DNA of 64,000 nt from Muribaculaceae bacterium Isolate-036 (Harlan). Its GTDB lineage: Bacteria > Bacteroidota > Bacteroidia > Bacteroidales > Muribaculaceae. The first letter of the stretch is position 1; each line of letters opens with the position of its first letter. Below are positions 1-10,026 of the stretch, in pieces. The notes under the pieces were generated by a model. It saw only the letters and a list, made by a program, of their open reading frames with translations. It had not been told where the DNA came from and did not search any database. The translations under genes and the position numbers were made by a program. The stretch is taken from NCBI GenBank assembly GCA_003833075.1, contig RIAY01000004.1, forward strand, positions 62,001-126,000, in the 5' to 3' direction.

Positions 1-7
1 GCTGGCG

Positions 8-3000
8 ATGCTCTGCATTGTCTTGGCTTTCTGCATGCCTGTCGGCGGGGTCAACTTCTACCCCCCTGTGCGCCTCGGTGTCAACCAGGGACTCGCCACA
101 ACATACGTGACACATGTAGCGCAGGATAACCGGGGATTCATATGGGTAGGTTCCGACAACGGTCTGTATCGTTTCGACGGGCACTCGTTCGTGCTTTACA
201 CAAGAGAGAATTCCGAACTTCCGGGAAACACCATATCTTCGTTGTTTCACGATGATGCTTCCGACCGGCTTTTTGTTGGAACAAAAAGCGGACTCGGAAT
301 GATAGACTGCAATACCGGAAAGCCGGAGAAGATAGTGTTGGGACATGACGCTCAGATCTTCAATGTGACGGATATTCTCCCTGCCTATGACGGAGGTGTG
401 TGGATTGCCAATCATTATCGCACGATTGTCCACATATCGCCTGACGGCAAGGAAACGGTATATCCGACAAAAGACTTCAAGGGTCTTCCCGAATCCGTCA
501 TATCTCTTGCAGACGACGGCAAGGGGCATCTGATAATAGCACACAGCACGGAGGGAGTCTCTGTGGTTGACATAGCCTCGCGCAAGGTTAAGACCTATAG
601 CCATGAACGTGGAAATGCCAATGGCATACCGCAAGGTATAATACATACAATCCATATAGATTCCCATAAGAATATATGGCTTGGCTCGAATCATGGTCTA
701 TCACTGTTTATTCCCGAACGCGAAATTTTTCATACTTTCCTTCACAATCCGGATTCATCCGGATCAATAGCTGGAAACCATGTCTACTCTATAATGGAAG
801 ATGCCGACGGTCTCATCTGGGTCGGTTGTGACATGGGAAGGGTGAGTGTCTTCAATCCTACGGATCTTACAGCCGGAAGTCCTGAGAATCTGAGGTTTCG
901 AAATTATAATGTGAGCCAGCAGAGCGGGCGGGGAATCGCCAACGGAAACATACGTTACATTTTCGAGGATTCATTCGGAAACATGTGGATATGCAATTAC
1001 GGCACCGGACTTGAATTCATGAGTCATCACCGTTCTCCATTCAGGCAGCTTCCTTATTTCGACACACCTACAGAGGGGTTCGACAACCGTGTGATATGGT
1101 CGACATATACCGATGCCGATGGCTCGATATTGCTTGGCGGCACTAATTCCATAGGAGTCTTCCGCAACGGTGTGATATCCGATGTGATGGGTTTCGCAAC
1201 CGACATGTCGCATCCCTATTCGCGGGTAACGACACTCGGACGCGGTGACGGAGACCTGCTGGTTGGTCTTTATGACGACGGTCTTCTTCGTCTTGACAGG
1301 GAACGCAGACATTTCGAAAGAATTGATCTGGGACGTCCGGACATAGGAATCAACGTCATTTTCAATGATTCACAGAAAGGAACGTTTATAGGATGCTCCG
1401 AGGGTATTCTGAGATATTCCGGAGGTAAGGCGGAGTTCATGGAGGCTCCGGGGAAGGCGATGGGACATCTCTCGGTGACCGGGATTGTAAGGGATAAACG
1501 CGGACGGTTCTGGGTCGGCACATTCGGCAACGGCATATTTGTATTTGACGAAAAGTTCTCAAGAGTCATGCATGTTCATCCGCGCTATATGAACGGAGGT
1601 ACTGTGAAAAGCCTGTATGTGGATTCCAAAGGATGGATATGGATTCTCACGCACGGCACATTATGTGTGGTGGAAGATGCCTCGCAGGAAAAAATAACGA
1701 TAAGACGTGTCCGTCATCACACTGTCAAAAATATCGAGAATCTTCGCGCCATCACGGAAGACCGCGAGGGCAACATCTGGTTCTCGTCTGATACCGGACT
1801 GCACGTGTGGATAAGGAAGAGCGGAGAATATCGTAATTTTCAGTCTGATTTCGTGCTTCCGAATTTCAATGACCGTGCGGTGACGTGTGATGCCGGCGGC
1901 AATCTGATTTTCGGAGGAGGTCACGGCGCCAGTATGTTTTCTCCCGATTTCATCTCTTCGGAATGGAAGGCAGGCAAAGTGCAGATTGTGGAATGCATGA
2001 GTCTTGACCACAACGGGGCTGTAGGTGACCGCGAGCCTGTGTATACGCCCGGAAATGAGGTGGGAATAAACCATGACTCGTCAATCCGGATTGTATTCTC
2101 GGTTGCGGATTATGCCCAGTCCCCTCTTATAGAATATGCCGTGATGCTCGATGGCATCGATTCCGACTGGAGCATGCCTATGCGTGAGAATCATGTCAAC
2201 TACAGGAACCTGCCTCCCGGTAATTATACATTCAAGGTGCGGGCGCGTCTCCCCAATGAGAAATGGAGCGATGTAAACATGGCGTCGATGGGAATCAAAG
2301 TGAATCCGCCGTTGTGGAACACATGGTGGGCGCGGATTATTTATCTGATGCTTTTCATTGTCGGAATCTGGATATGGGTCAAATATTATAAAAGAAAAGT
2401 AAACAGACGCTCCGCACTTGAAATCGAAACGAAAAAGGGCGCCGATGAGAAGGAACTTAATGAGGAACGTCTCAGATTCTACACTAATGTCACCCATGAG
2501 CTCCGCACGCCTCTCACCCTGATTCTCGGACCCCTCGAAGACCTCGTGACGGATAACGGGACTCCGCAGAATGTGAGGGAGAAAATCAGAATAATTCATG
2601 CCAGCACATTGCGTCTGCTCAATCTTATCAACCAGATCCTCGAGTTCCGCAAGACGGAGACGCAGAACCGTAAGCTATGTGTCAGCCGACGGAATCTTGC
2701 GGAACATATCATGGAAATCGGATTGAGGTATAAGGAGCTTAACCGCAACGGAAAGGTGGACTATGTCCTGGATGTGCCGTCGGAAGACCGCGACATCTAT
2801 TTTGATCCGGAGGTCATATCTACAATCATGAACAATCTCCTCAGCAACGCTGTGAAATACACTCCCGACGGGAAGATCGAGATTTCATTGCGTCATGTCG
2901 AGGACAACGGTATCCGTTATGCCTGCATCTCTGTGGCGGATACCGGATATGGTATCGAGCCGGAAGCTCTGCCGCATATTTTCGACAGGTATTATCAGGC

Positions 3001-4090
3001 AAAAGGGAAGCACCAGGCATCTGGAACAGGAATTGGTCTGGCACTTGTCAAATCGCTTTCGGACCTTCACGGTGCGATACTTGAGGTTGAAAGTATGCCG
3101 GGCAAGGGAACAGTCTTCACTCTCAGGCTTGTGGAAGACAACACATATCCTGATGCTCTCCACAATGACTCCGAAAGTGCGTCTGACGAGAATGCCCTTC
3201 CGGAAGTTGAACTGCCTCTGGCTGATTCCAGGGAGCTGGTGCTTGTGGTCGAAGACAATGCCGACATCCGGGAATACATCGTCGGCGCGCTTGGAAAGAC
3301 ATACAGGGTTATCGAGGCGGAAAACGGCAAGGAGGGTTATGATGCCGCGGTCAGCAATAATCCCGACATTATAATCACAGACCTTATGATGCCTGTGATG
3401 GACGGTCTTGAACTTCTCTCAAGAATAAAAGGAGACATAAGCACGAGCCATATTCCGGTAGTGCTGCTCACTGCAAGGGATTCCTTGCACGACAAAGAGC
3501 GCGGTTACGAATGCGGGGCAGACTCTTATCTCACCAAACCATTCTCCGCAAAGATGCTTAACAGCCGCATCCACAATATACTCACCATGCGGAGGCAGCT
3601 TGCCGAAAGGCTGACTGTATCATCCTCCATCGTGAAATCGGACACGGATATTGCTCCCCGGATTTCTTCCGAATCACCGACTCTTCCGGAAATGAAGCTT
3701 GGCAAATTCGACAAGGCTTTTCTGGAGAAATTCACCGCGCTTGTCGAGGACAATCTGACGGCGCCGGATCTGGATATGACCTTCATGCAGGAGAATCTCA
3801 ATATGAGTCATTCCACATTGTATCGCAAGATCAAAGGGCTTACCGGAATGTCTGGAAATGAGTTTATACGGAAACTGCGGTTGAAGCATGTGGTGGGTAT
3901 GCTTGCGGAGGGAGCTTCGGTTTCAGATGCTGCCTATGAAAGCGGCTTCAACGATATCGGATATTTCAGAAATTGCTTCAAAGACGAATATGGCGTTTCA
4001 CCTTCGGTTTATGCCAAAAGATTGAAAAGCAAAAGTGAGAATTCGGGTAATACTCCTCCTGTTAAGGGCTATGACTCCGATTATAAATAA
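8..4090 (+). CDS. Hybrid two-component system sensor/regulator (HTCS), 5' end probably cut
   Basis: One-protein signalling system of the kind that switches on polysaccharide-utilisation loci in Bacteroidota. Order of parts: hydrophobic leader; two-bladed-propeller type Reg_prop repeats from about residue 30 to 690; Y_Y_Y domain about 690-765; membrane helix about 773-793; HisKA with phospho-acceptor H830 in THELRTP; HATPase with N-box near 942 and the DTGYG box at D978; receiver with E1082/D1083, phosphorylated D1125 and K1177; AraC-type DNA-binding domain about 1240-1345. The frame is open to the left edge and the first Met lacks the usual positive n-region, so the real start may lie upstream. 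It sits just before the GH105-DUF2264 gene, so the likely ligand is a periplasmic pectin or uronate oligosaccharide (inference). Confidence 0.95.
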   Translation: MLCIVLAFCMPVGGVNFYPPVRLGVNQGLATTYVTHVAQDNRGFIWVGSDNGLYRFDGHSFVLYTRENSELPGNTISSLFHDDASDRLFVGTKSGLGMIDCNTGKPEKIVLGHDAQIFNVTDILPAYDGGVWIANHYRTIVHISPDGKETVYPTKDFKGLPESVISLADDGKGHLIIAHSTEGVSVVDIASRKVKTYSHERGNANGIPQGIIHTIHIDSHKNIWLGSNHGLSLFIPEREIFHTFLHNPDSSGSIAGNHVYSIMEDADGLIWVGCDMGRVSVFNPTDLTAGSPENLRFRNYNVSQQSGRGIANGNIRYIFEDSFGNMWICNYGTGLEFMSHHRSPFRQLPYFDTPTEGFDNRVIWSTYTDADGSILLGGTNSIGVFRNGVISDVMGFATDMSHPYSRVTTLGRGDGDLLVGLYDDGLLRLDRERRHFERIDLGRPDIGINVIFNDSQKGTFIGCSEGILRYSGGKAEFMEAPGKAMGHLSVTGIVRDKRGRFWVGTFGNGIFVFDEKFSRVMHVHPRYMNGGTVKSLYVDSKGWIWILTHGTLCVVEDASQEKITIRRVRHHTVKNIENLRAITEDREGNIWFSSDTGLHVWIRKSGEYRNFQSDFVLPNFNDRAVTCDAGGNLIFGGGHGASMFSPDFISSEWKAGKVQIVECMSLDHNGAVGDREPVYTPGNEVGINHDSSIRIVFSVADYAQSPLIEYAVMLDGIDSDWSMPMRENHVNYRNLPPGNYTFKVRARLPNEKWSDVNMASMGIKVNPPLWNTWWARIIYLMLFIVGIWIWVKYYKRKVNRRSALEIETKKGADEKELNEERLRFYTNVTHELRTPLTLILGPLEDLVTDNGTPQNVREKIRIIHASTLRLLNLINQILEFRKTETQNRKLCVSRRNLAEHIMEIGLRYKELNRNGKVDYVLDVPSEDRDIYFDPEVISTIMNNLLSNAVKYTPDGKIEISLRHVEDNGIRYACISVADTGYGIEPEALPHIFDRYYQAKGKHQASGTGIGLALVKSLSDLHGAILEVESMPGKGTVFTLRLVEDNTYPDALHNDSESASDENALPEVELPLADSRELVLVVEDNADIREYIVGALGKTYRVIEAENGKEGYDAAVSNNPDIIITDLMMPVMDGLELLSRIKGDISTSHIPVVLLTARDSLHDKERGYECGADSYLTKPFSAKMLNSRIHNILTMRRQLAERLTVSSSIVKSDTDIAPRISSESPTLPEMKLGKFDKAFLEKFTALVEDNLTAPDLDMTFMQENLNMSHSTLYRKIKGLTGMSGNEFIRKLRLKHVVGMLAEGASVSDAAYESGFNDIGYFRNCFKDEYGVSPSVYAKRLKSKSENSGNTPPVKGYDSDYK

Positions 4091-4146
4091 CATATCCGGG
4101 GTAATGATATTGGTAAACAATTTAACTAACAACTATAATAAAACAT

Positions 4147-6465
4147 ATGAATTTAATCTGCAAATCATTGATCGCTGCCGGACTGGTGGCTTTGTCTCCT
4201 GCGGCATCATGGTCGCGCCCTGCTGACGAGGCGAAGGAGGTAAGGGGAATAATAGATAAGGTCAATACCACCTGGCAGAAGTCTAACGATCCCGCCCAGT
4301 GGCCGTTCTGGCATGTGGCGGCGTATCACACCGGAAATATGGAGGCTTACCGCCTTACCGGGAATCAGGACTATCTTGACTATTCCCTCGCCTGGGCAGA
4401 CCATAACGGGTGGCAGGGTGCTAAGTGCAAGGACCGGGGCAAATGGAAATATAATTACGGAGAGACCGACGAGCATGTGCTTTTCGGCGACTGGCAGATA
4501 TGTTTCCAGACATATGCGGATCTTTACAATATTCTTCCCGATGACAGACGTATACGCCGCGCCAGGGAAGTAATGGAATATCAGATGTCCACGCCGCAGA
4601 ATGATTACTGGTGGTGGGCAGACGGATTGTATATGGTGATGCCGGTGATGACAAAAATGTATAAGATTACCGGAAACAGCAAATATCTTGACAAACTTTA
4701 CGATTACGTCCTCGTCAGCGACAGTATCATGCTTGACAACGAGACCGGTCTTTATTTTCGGGATGGCAAATATGTATATCCGAAACATAAGAGTGTCAAC
4801 GGCAAGAAGGATTTCTGGGCACGCGGCGACGGCTGGGTTCTCGCCGGTCTGGCAAAAGTCCTCGGTGACCTGCCGGCGGAATATAAGCATCGTGAATTTT
4901 TCGAGAAGAAATACAGGAAACTTGCCGATGCGGTTGTGGCATGTCAGCAGCCAGAAGGCTACTGGACACGCTCCATGCTTGATCCTGAACACGCTCCGGG
5001 ACCTGAGACAAGCGGCACAGCATTCTTCACTTACGGTCTGCTGTGGGGCATAAACAACGGTTATCTTACCGATTCACGCTATCTTGACGCGGCGCAGAAA
5101 GGATGGAAATACCTTCGAGGAAAGGCACTTCAGAAAAACGGTACGGTAGGCTATGTGCAGCCTATCGGAGAGAAGGCGATTCCGGGGCAGGTGGTCGATG
5201 CCGGATCGACTTCCGATTTCGGAACGGGAGCTTTTTTGCTCGCTGCGTGCGAATATGTCAGACATCTTGAGAAAGGTAAGAATCAGGATAGAAAATACTG
5301 GTCAGACCTTGCATACAAAATCGCTTATCCCGTGCTCAGCAATATGGCTGACGGCAACCTGCAGAAGAATATGCTTGTAGAGGTAAGCCCCAACTGGGAC
5401 GGCCGCGACAAGAAAGTGACGTATATGGAGACATTCGGTCGTCTGATGGCAGGCATAGCTCCATGGCTCTCGCTGCCCGATGACGGCACGGAAGAGGGTA
5501 AGATGCGTTCTGAACTCAGGGAGATGGCTCTTAAAAGTTACGCTCATGCCGTGAATCCCGACAGCCCTGATTATCTCGGCTGGCGCGGTCATGGTCAGGC
5601 TCTGGTGGATGCCGCATATGTGGCAGAGAGTTTCATACGCGGTTACGATGCGCTTTGGGTTCCTCTCGACGATGTCACAAAGCAGCGTTACATAACTGAA
5701 TTCACACAGCTCAGAAAAGTCGATCCTCCTTATACAAACTGGTTGCTTTTCTCTTCCACGATAGAGAGCTTTCTTGCAAAAGTAGGCGCTCCTTATGACC
5801 AATACCGCGTGAACTCGGCAATACGCAAGACCGAGGAGTGGTATACCGGCGACGGCTGGTATGCCGACGGTCCAGACTTCGCATTCGACTATTACAGCAG
5901 TTATGTTTTCCACCCCATGTATCTGGAGACGCTTCAGAACATGAAAGACGCCAAGGCATATACCCGCATACATTATCCGCGTTATTACGAGCAGGCTCTG
6001 AGAAGAACGCAGAAGTATGCTGTGGTTCTCGAACGTCTCATATCACCGGAAGGGACATTCCCTGTGTTCGGACGTTCGATACCCTACCGCATGGCTACCA
6101 TGCAGCCTCTTGCTCTGATGGCATGGTATGACAAGCTCCCTGCCGGAATGACCCCCGGACAGGTTCGTGCTGCTCTTACGGCAGTCATGCACAATATGTT
6201 TGACGGTAAAGAGAATTTCAACGAGAAGGATTTTCTTACAATCGGATTCTGCGGCCGTCAGCCTAATGTCGCCGACTGGTATACGAACAATGGCTCGCTT
6301 TATATGACCACACTTGCATTCATGCCTCTCGGTCTGCCTGCCACTCATCCGTTCTGGAGTGACGCTCCGCTCGACTGGACAAGCCGCAAGGCATGGTCGG
6401 GCAAACCATTCCCCAAAGACCATCACTGGAGAGGCGACAAGCAGAGAATGGGTGATTTGTTCTGA
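4147..6465 (+). CDS. Secreted GH105-type unsaturated glycuronyl hydrolase fused to DUF2264
   Basis: Signal peptide of about 23 residues, then an alpha/alpha-barrel GH88/GH105 domain to about residue 375. The WWADGLYM segment carries D159, in the position of the family's catalytic Asp. From about residue 395 to 750 there is a second helical domain of the DUF2264 type, starting around TYMETFGRLMAG (near residue 425). GH105 enzymes hydrate the double bond of delta-4,5-unsaturated uronic acids left by polysaccharide lyases, releasing the unsaturated sugar. DUF2264 has no settled function but is often linked to polysaccharide breakdown. At 772 residues the protein is about the sum of two normal single-domain proteins, so this looks like a true fusion. 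It lies 56 bp after the HTCS and leads a cluster of uronate genes. The GH105 and DUF2264 calls are firm; the substrate is inferred. Confidence 0.9.
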   Translation: MNLICKSLIAAGLVALSPAASWSRPADEAKEVRGIIDKVNTTWQKSNDPAQWPFWHVAAYHTGNMEAYRLTGNQDYLDYSLAWADHNGWQGAKCKDRGKWKYNYGETDEHVLFGDWQICFQTYADLYNILPDDRRIRRAREVMEYQMSTPQNDYWWWADGLYMVMPVMTKMYKITGNSKYLDKLYDYVLVSDSIMLDNETGLYFRDGKYVYPKHKSVNGKKDFWARGDGWVLAGLAKVLGDLPAEYKHREFFEKKYRKLADAVVACQQPEGYWTRSMLDPEHAPGPETSGTAFFTYGLLWGINNGYLTDSRYLDAAQKGWKYLRGKALQKNGTVGYVQPIGEKAIPGQVVDAGSTSDFGTGAFLLAACEYVRHLEKGKNQDRKYWSDLAYKIAYPVLSNMADGNLQKNMLVEVSPNWDGRDKKVTYMETFGRLMAGIAPWLSLPDDGTEEGKMRSELREMALKSYAHAVNPDSPDYLGWRGHGQALVDAAYVAESFIRGYDALWVPLDDVTKQRYITEFTQLRKVDPPYTNWLLFSSTIESFLAKVGAPYDQYRVNSAIRKTEEWYTGDGWYADGPDFAFDYYSSYVFHPMYLETLQNMKDAKAYTRIHYPRYYEQALRRTQKYAVVLERLISPEGTFPVFGRSIPYRMATMQPLALMAWYDKLPAGMTPGQVRAALTAVMHNMFDGKENFNEKDFLTIGFCGRQPNVADWYTNNGSLYMTTLAFMPLGLPATHPFWSDAPLDWTSRKAWSGKPFPKDHHWRGDKQRMGDLF

Positions 6466-6561
6466 AAAAACGTATATATTATAAGTGAGTTAAAATTAAG
6501 CTCACGAAATAAATTCGTGTTACAACGAAATATACTCTAAAAACTATAACATCAAGGTATA

Positions 6562-7356
6562 ATGGAAAATATGTTCTCCCTTGAAGGGAAAGTGGCTCTG
6601 GTCACAGGTGGTGTGTATGGTATAGGATTCGCGATTGGAAAGGCACTTCACGATGCCGGCGCGAAAGTGATATATAATGCTCATACAGAGGAGTCGATGA
6701 ATATCGGCGCTGAGAATTACAAGGCTGCCGGGATTGATGCCAAAGGATATTTCTGCGATGTGACGGATGAAAAAAGCGTGCAGGAAATGATTGCCGACAT
6801 AGAGAAAAACTACGGCGGTGTGGACATTCTTGTAAACAATGCCGGCATAATCAAGCGCACACCGATGACGGAAATGGCAGTTGAGGATTTCCGTCTCGTT
6901 GTGGATATCGACCTTATCGCGCCGTTTATATGCGCCAAGGCTGTGATTCCCGGCATGATAAAGAAAGGTCACGGAAAGATTATTAACATATGTTCGATGA
7001 TGAGCGAATTGGGCAGGGAGACTGTGTCTGCCTATGCCGCAGCCAAAGGAGGCCTCAAGATGCTTACCCGCAACATCTGTTCCGAATATGGTGATGCCAA
7101 CATACAGTGCAACGGTATCGGTCCGGGTTACATCGCTACCCCGCAGACAGCTCCGTTGCGCGAGCGTCAGCCCGACGGAAGCCGTCACCCGTTCGATCAG
7201 TTCATCATCGCCAAAACACCGGTAGGTCGCTGGGGCACTCCTGAAGACCTCATGGGCCCGGCGGTGTTCCTTGCCTCCGATGCCTCCAACTTTGTCAACG
7301 GCCATGTGCTTTACGTAGACGGAGGTATTCTTGCCTATATCGGTAAACAACCATGA
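6562..7356 (+). CDS. Short-chain dehydrogenase, gluconate 5-dehydrogenase / KduD type
   Basis: Classical SDR of 264 residues: NAD(P)-binding motif TGGVYGIG (residues 15-22), NNAG, catalytic S145, Y158 and K162 (YxxxK), and the C-terminal VDGG. The closest named enzymes are gluconate 5-dehydrogenase and 2-deoxy-D-gluconate 3-dehydrogenase (KduD). KduD reduces 2,5-diketo-3-deoxygluconate to 2-keto-3-deoxygluconate, the step after KduI. There is no signal peptide, so it acts in the cytoplasm, unlike the exported proteins around it. The kduI-like gene three genes downstream supports the uronate role. The exact substrate (5-ketogluconate or the diketo-deoxy acid) cannot be told from sequence. Confidence 0.9.
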   Translation: MENMFSLEGKVALVTGGVYGIGFAIGKALHDAGAKVIYNAHTEESMNIGAENYKAAGIDAKGYFCDVTDEKSVQEMIADIEKNYGGVDILVNNAGIIKRTPMTEMAVEDFRLVVDIDLIAPFICAKAVIPGMIKKGHGKIINICSMMSELGRETVSAYAAAKGGLKMLTRNICSEYGDANIQCNGIGPGYIATPQTAPLRERQPDGSRHPFDQFIIAKTPVGRWGTPEDLMGPAVFLASDASNFVNGHVLYVDGGILAYIGKQP

Positions 7357-7380
7357 TAATTATAATCTAACCTATCATAA

Positions 7381-8544
7381 GTGATGATGAATCGCATGAT
7401 GTTGTTGTCTGCGGTGTTCGCCTGCGCCCTGTCGGCGCGGGCGGAGTCCGTGGAAATCATGATTTATAACCCTGCCGGATTCGCGAGGGAAAACGAGATT
7501 GCGGAGATTGACGAGAGCGCGGTGAAATCGCGTCTCGGTTCTCCTTTCTTCGTTCTTACGGATTCGGAAGGTAAGGAGATTCCATGGCAGAAGACACATG
7601 ACGGGAAAATATTGTTTCCGGTAAATGTCGCTGCCGGCGGCTCGGCGGTATATGTGGCGGCTCCCGGAGTGCCGCAACCTGTGACACCTCTTGTCTACGG
7701 TCGCCTCTTCCCGGAGCGTGCCGATGACATGACATGGGAGAACGACAATGGCGCGTATCGCGCTTATGGTCCGGGACAGCAGAAGAACGGAGACCGCACG
7801 TTCGGTTACGACATCTGGACAAAGTCAGTGCCGGACCTTGTGCTTGAAAAGAGATATATCGGCAACAACCGTCAGGGAAAGACGTTTCATCGTGACTATG
7901 GTGAGGGGATGGACGTGTATACTGTCGGTCCCACGCTCGGCGGAGGCACAAACGCATTGCTTGATGACTCCGGTGAAATCATTTATCCGTGGTGTTTCTC
8001 GGAATATGAGATTATCGAACACGGACCGCTGCGGTTTCAGGTCAGGCTGGTTTATCCCCCTGCGACAGCGGAGAAAGGGATACCTGCAGCCGAGCAGCGT
8101 GTGATCACCCTTGATGCCGGAGACTGGTTCAACAGAACGGATGTGACATATTACGGACTCGATTCCGTAAGGGATATGGTTGCCGGCCAGGTTGTGCACA
8201 TCCAGAATCCCGAAGGTTATGTGCTCGACAAGGAGAACAATGCCGTGGCATATGCGGATCTCACTGAAAATGCGGAAGCCGGAAACGGGACTATATATCT
8301 CGGTATGCTGTCTGTTTCTGATTCCGAACCGTTGTATATGCCCCTTCCCGCTCCTGCGGGTGATGCCGTTGGGCACGTGGTTCTCAAAGGTAAGGTGGAG
8401 AATGCGAAGCCGTTCACATATTACTGGGGCGCGGGCTGGAGCAAAGGGGGAGTGCCGTCGATGGATGCATGGCGTGATAAGATAGAGCGCAAAAGGATGT
8501 GTCTTGACAACCCGCTTCGGATAAAAGTAATATCAAGAAAGTAA
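7381..8544 (+). CDS. Secreted DUF4861 protein
   Basis: About 385 residues with a signal peptide (hydrophobic stretch ending in SARA, cleavage near residue 20) and a beta-rich body. The early segment IMIYNPAGFAREN and the later GRLFPERADDMTWENDNGA region match what I know of DUF4861 proteins, which occur in pectin and ulvan clusters of Bacteroidota. No biochemical role is established; a carbohydrate lyase or isomerase-like function is only a guess. GTG at 7381 and ATG at 7384 or 7387 are all possible starts; ATG is more likely. It lies 24 bp after the dehydrogenase and 8 bp before the EIIC gene, so it is surely co-transcribed. Confidence 0.85.
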   Translation: MMMNRMMLLSAVFACALSARAESVEIMIYNPAGFARENEIAEIDESAVKSRLGSPFFVLTDSEGKEIPWQKTHDGKILFPVNVAAGGSAVYVAAPGVPQPVTPLVYGRLFPERADDMTWENDNGAYRAYGPGQQKNGDRTFGYDIWTKSVPDLVLEKRYIGNNRQGKTFHRDYGEGMDVYTVGPTLGGGTNALLDDSGEIIYPWCFSEYEIIEHGPLRFQVRLVYPPATAEKGIPAAEQRVITLDAGDWFNRTDVTYYGLDSVRDMVAGQVVHIQNPEGYVLDKENNAVAYADLTENAEAGNGTIYLGMLSVSDSEPLYMPLPAPAGDAVGHVVLKGKVENAKPFTYYWGAGWSKGGVPSMDAWRDKIERKRMCLDNPLRIKVISRK

Positions 8545-8552
8545 TAAAGGAG

Positions 8553-9974
8553 ATGGAAGAAGTTTTTAAATACATAATCGGTCTCGGCGCCGCTGTAATG
8601 ATGCCGGTGATTTTTACTGTGCTCGGGCTCTGCATAGGCATAAGGTTCGGGGATGCGTTGAAATCCGGACTGAAGGTCGGTGTCGGTTTCGTGGGGCTTT
8701 CTATCGTGACGGCGTTGCTGACTTCGGCACTTGGACCGGCGCTTAACAAAGTAGTGGAAATCTATGACCTCCAGCTTAAAGTGTTTGATATGGGCTGGCC
8801 GGCGGCTGCATCCGTGGCATATAATACTGCTGTCGGTGCATTTGTGATTCCGGTATGTCTTGGTGTCAACCTGCTGATGCTTTTCACCAAAACTACCCGC
8901 ACCGTAAATATCGACCTGTGGAATTACTGGCATTTCGCATTTATAGGGGCTGTGGTATATTTCGCATCCGATTCACTGGTCTGGGGATTTTTCGCGGCAA
9001 TAGTGTGCTACGTTATTACTCTTGTCATCGCAGACATGACGGCACGCAAATTCCAGAATTTCTATGAAGGAATGGACGGAATTTCAATTCCACAGCCGTT
9101 TTGCGCAGGTTTCGTGCCTTTTGCAATCGGAGTGAACTGGCTTTTCGACAAAATTCCGGGTGCGAACAAAATAGACGTCGATGCCGAAGGGTTGAAAAAG
9201 AAATTCGGTGTGCTCGGAGAACCGCTTATGCTCGGTGTCATTGTCGGTGTAGGCATCGGTTGCCTGACATGCGAGAGCTGGAAAGAGATAGTTGACAATA
9301 TTCCTTATATACTCGGTCTCGGAATCAAGATGGGAGCCGTGATGGAGCTTATTCCCCGTGTCACGGTGCTCTTTATCGAGGGTCTCAAGCCTATCTCCGA
9401 AGCGACAAGAAGTCTTATCTCCCGGAGATTCAAGGGTGCTGACGGTCTGAACATCGGTATGAGTCCGGCGCTTGTAATCGGTCATCCCGCCACACTCGTG
9501 GCATCTATTCTGCTCATACCTGTGACACTGCTCTTTGCCGTTGTGCTTCCGGGCAACCAGTTCCTTCCCTTGGCTTCATTGGCGGGAATGTTCTATCTGT
9601 TTCCTCTGATGCTGCCGTATACGAAAGGCAATGTGGTCAAGACATTCGTTGCAGGACTTGTGGCGATAGTCGTTGGTCTTTATATGGTTACAAATATGGC
9701 ACCCGCATTTACGATTGCCGCCGCCGATGTGTTCTCGGCAACCGGAGATGCCGCCGTGGCGATTCCGGCAGGGTTTGACGGCGGATCGCTTGATTTCGCT
9801 TCGAGTCCGCTGTCATGGATAATCTATCAGTGTTCATGCAATCTCAAATGGATCGGAGCCGGTCTGCTTGTTGCGGTGGCTCTCGGCATGGCTGTGTTCA
9901 ACCGCATACTGATTGTCCGCAATCAGAAGGCTATGATTGCCGCAGGTTCCGACAGACTCCAGAAAACAGAGTAA
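8553..9974 (+). CDS. PTS galactitol-type permease component EIIC, orphan
   Basis: Integral membrane protein of 473 residues with about ten or more hydrophobic helices. The N-terminal half ([20 protein letters not shown] onward) and the segment [12 protein letters not shown] are typical of EIIC of the galactitol/SgcC family. In a phosphotransferase system EIIC is the sugar channel and needs EIIA, EIIB, HPr and EI. None of these is encoded nearby, and PTS components are scarce in Bacteroidota. Its place between a dehydrogenase, DUF4861 and KduI suggests it carries a uronate-derived acid, perhaps without phosphorylation (inference). The start at 8553 has an AAGGAG-like sequence directly in front. 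Confidence 0.88.
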   Translation: MEEVFKYIIGLGAAVMMPVIFTVLGLCIGIRFGDALKSGLKVGVGFVGLSIVTALLTSALGPALNKVVEIYDLQLKVFDMGWPAAASVAYNTAVGAFVIPVCLGVNLLMLFTKTTRTVNIDLWNYWHFAFIGAVVYFASDSLVWGFFAAIVCYVITLVIADMTARKFQNFYEGMDGISIPQPFCAGFVPFAIGVNWLFDKIPGANKIDVDAEGLKKKFGVLGEPLMLGVIVGVGIGCLTCESWKEIVDNIPYILGLGIKMGAVMELIPRVTVLFIEGLKPISEATRSLISRRFKGADGLNIGMSPALVIGHPATLVASILLIPVTLLFAVVLPGNQFLPLASLAGMFYLFPLMLPYTKGNVVKTFVAGLVAIVVGLYMVTNMAPAFTIAAADVFSATGDAAVAIPAGFDGGSLDFASSPLSWIIYQCSCNLKWIGAGLLVAVALGMAVFNRILIVRNQKAMIAAGSDRLQKTE

Positions 9975-10026
9975 ACAAGTCCTCATTCACACAATCAGGA
10001 ATGTTAATAAACAGAATAACTACAAT

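Noticed and set aside
6544-7350. 268-codon open frame on the - strand
   Set aside because: Antisense shadow of the SDR gene, caused by codon bias.
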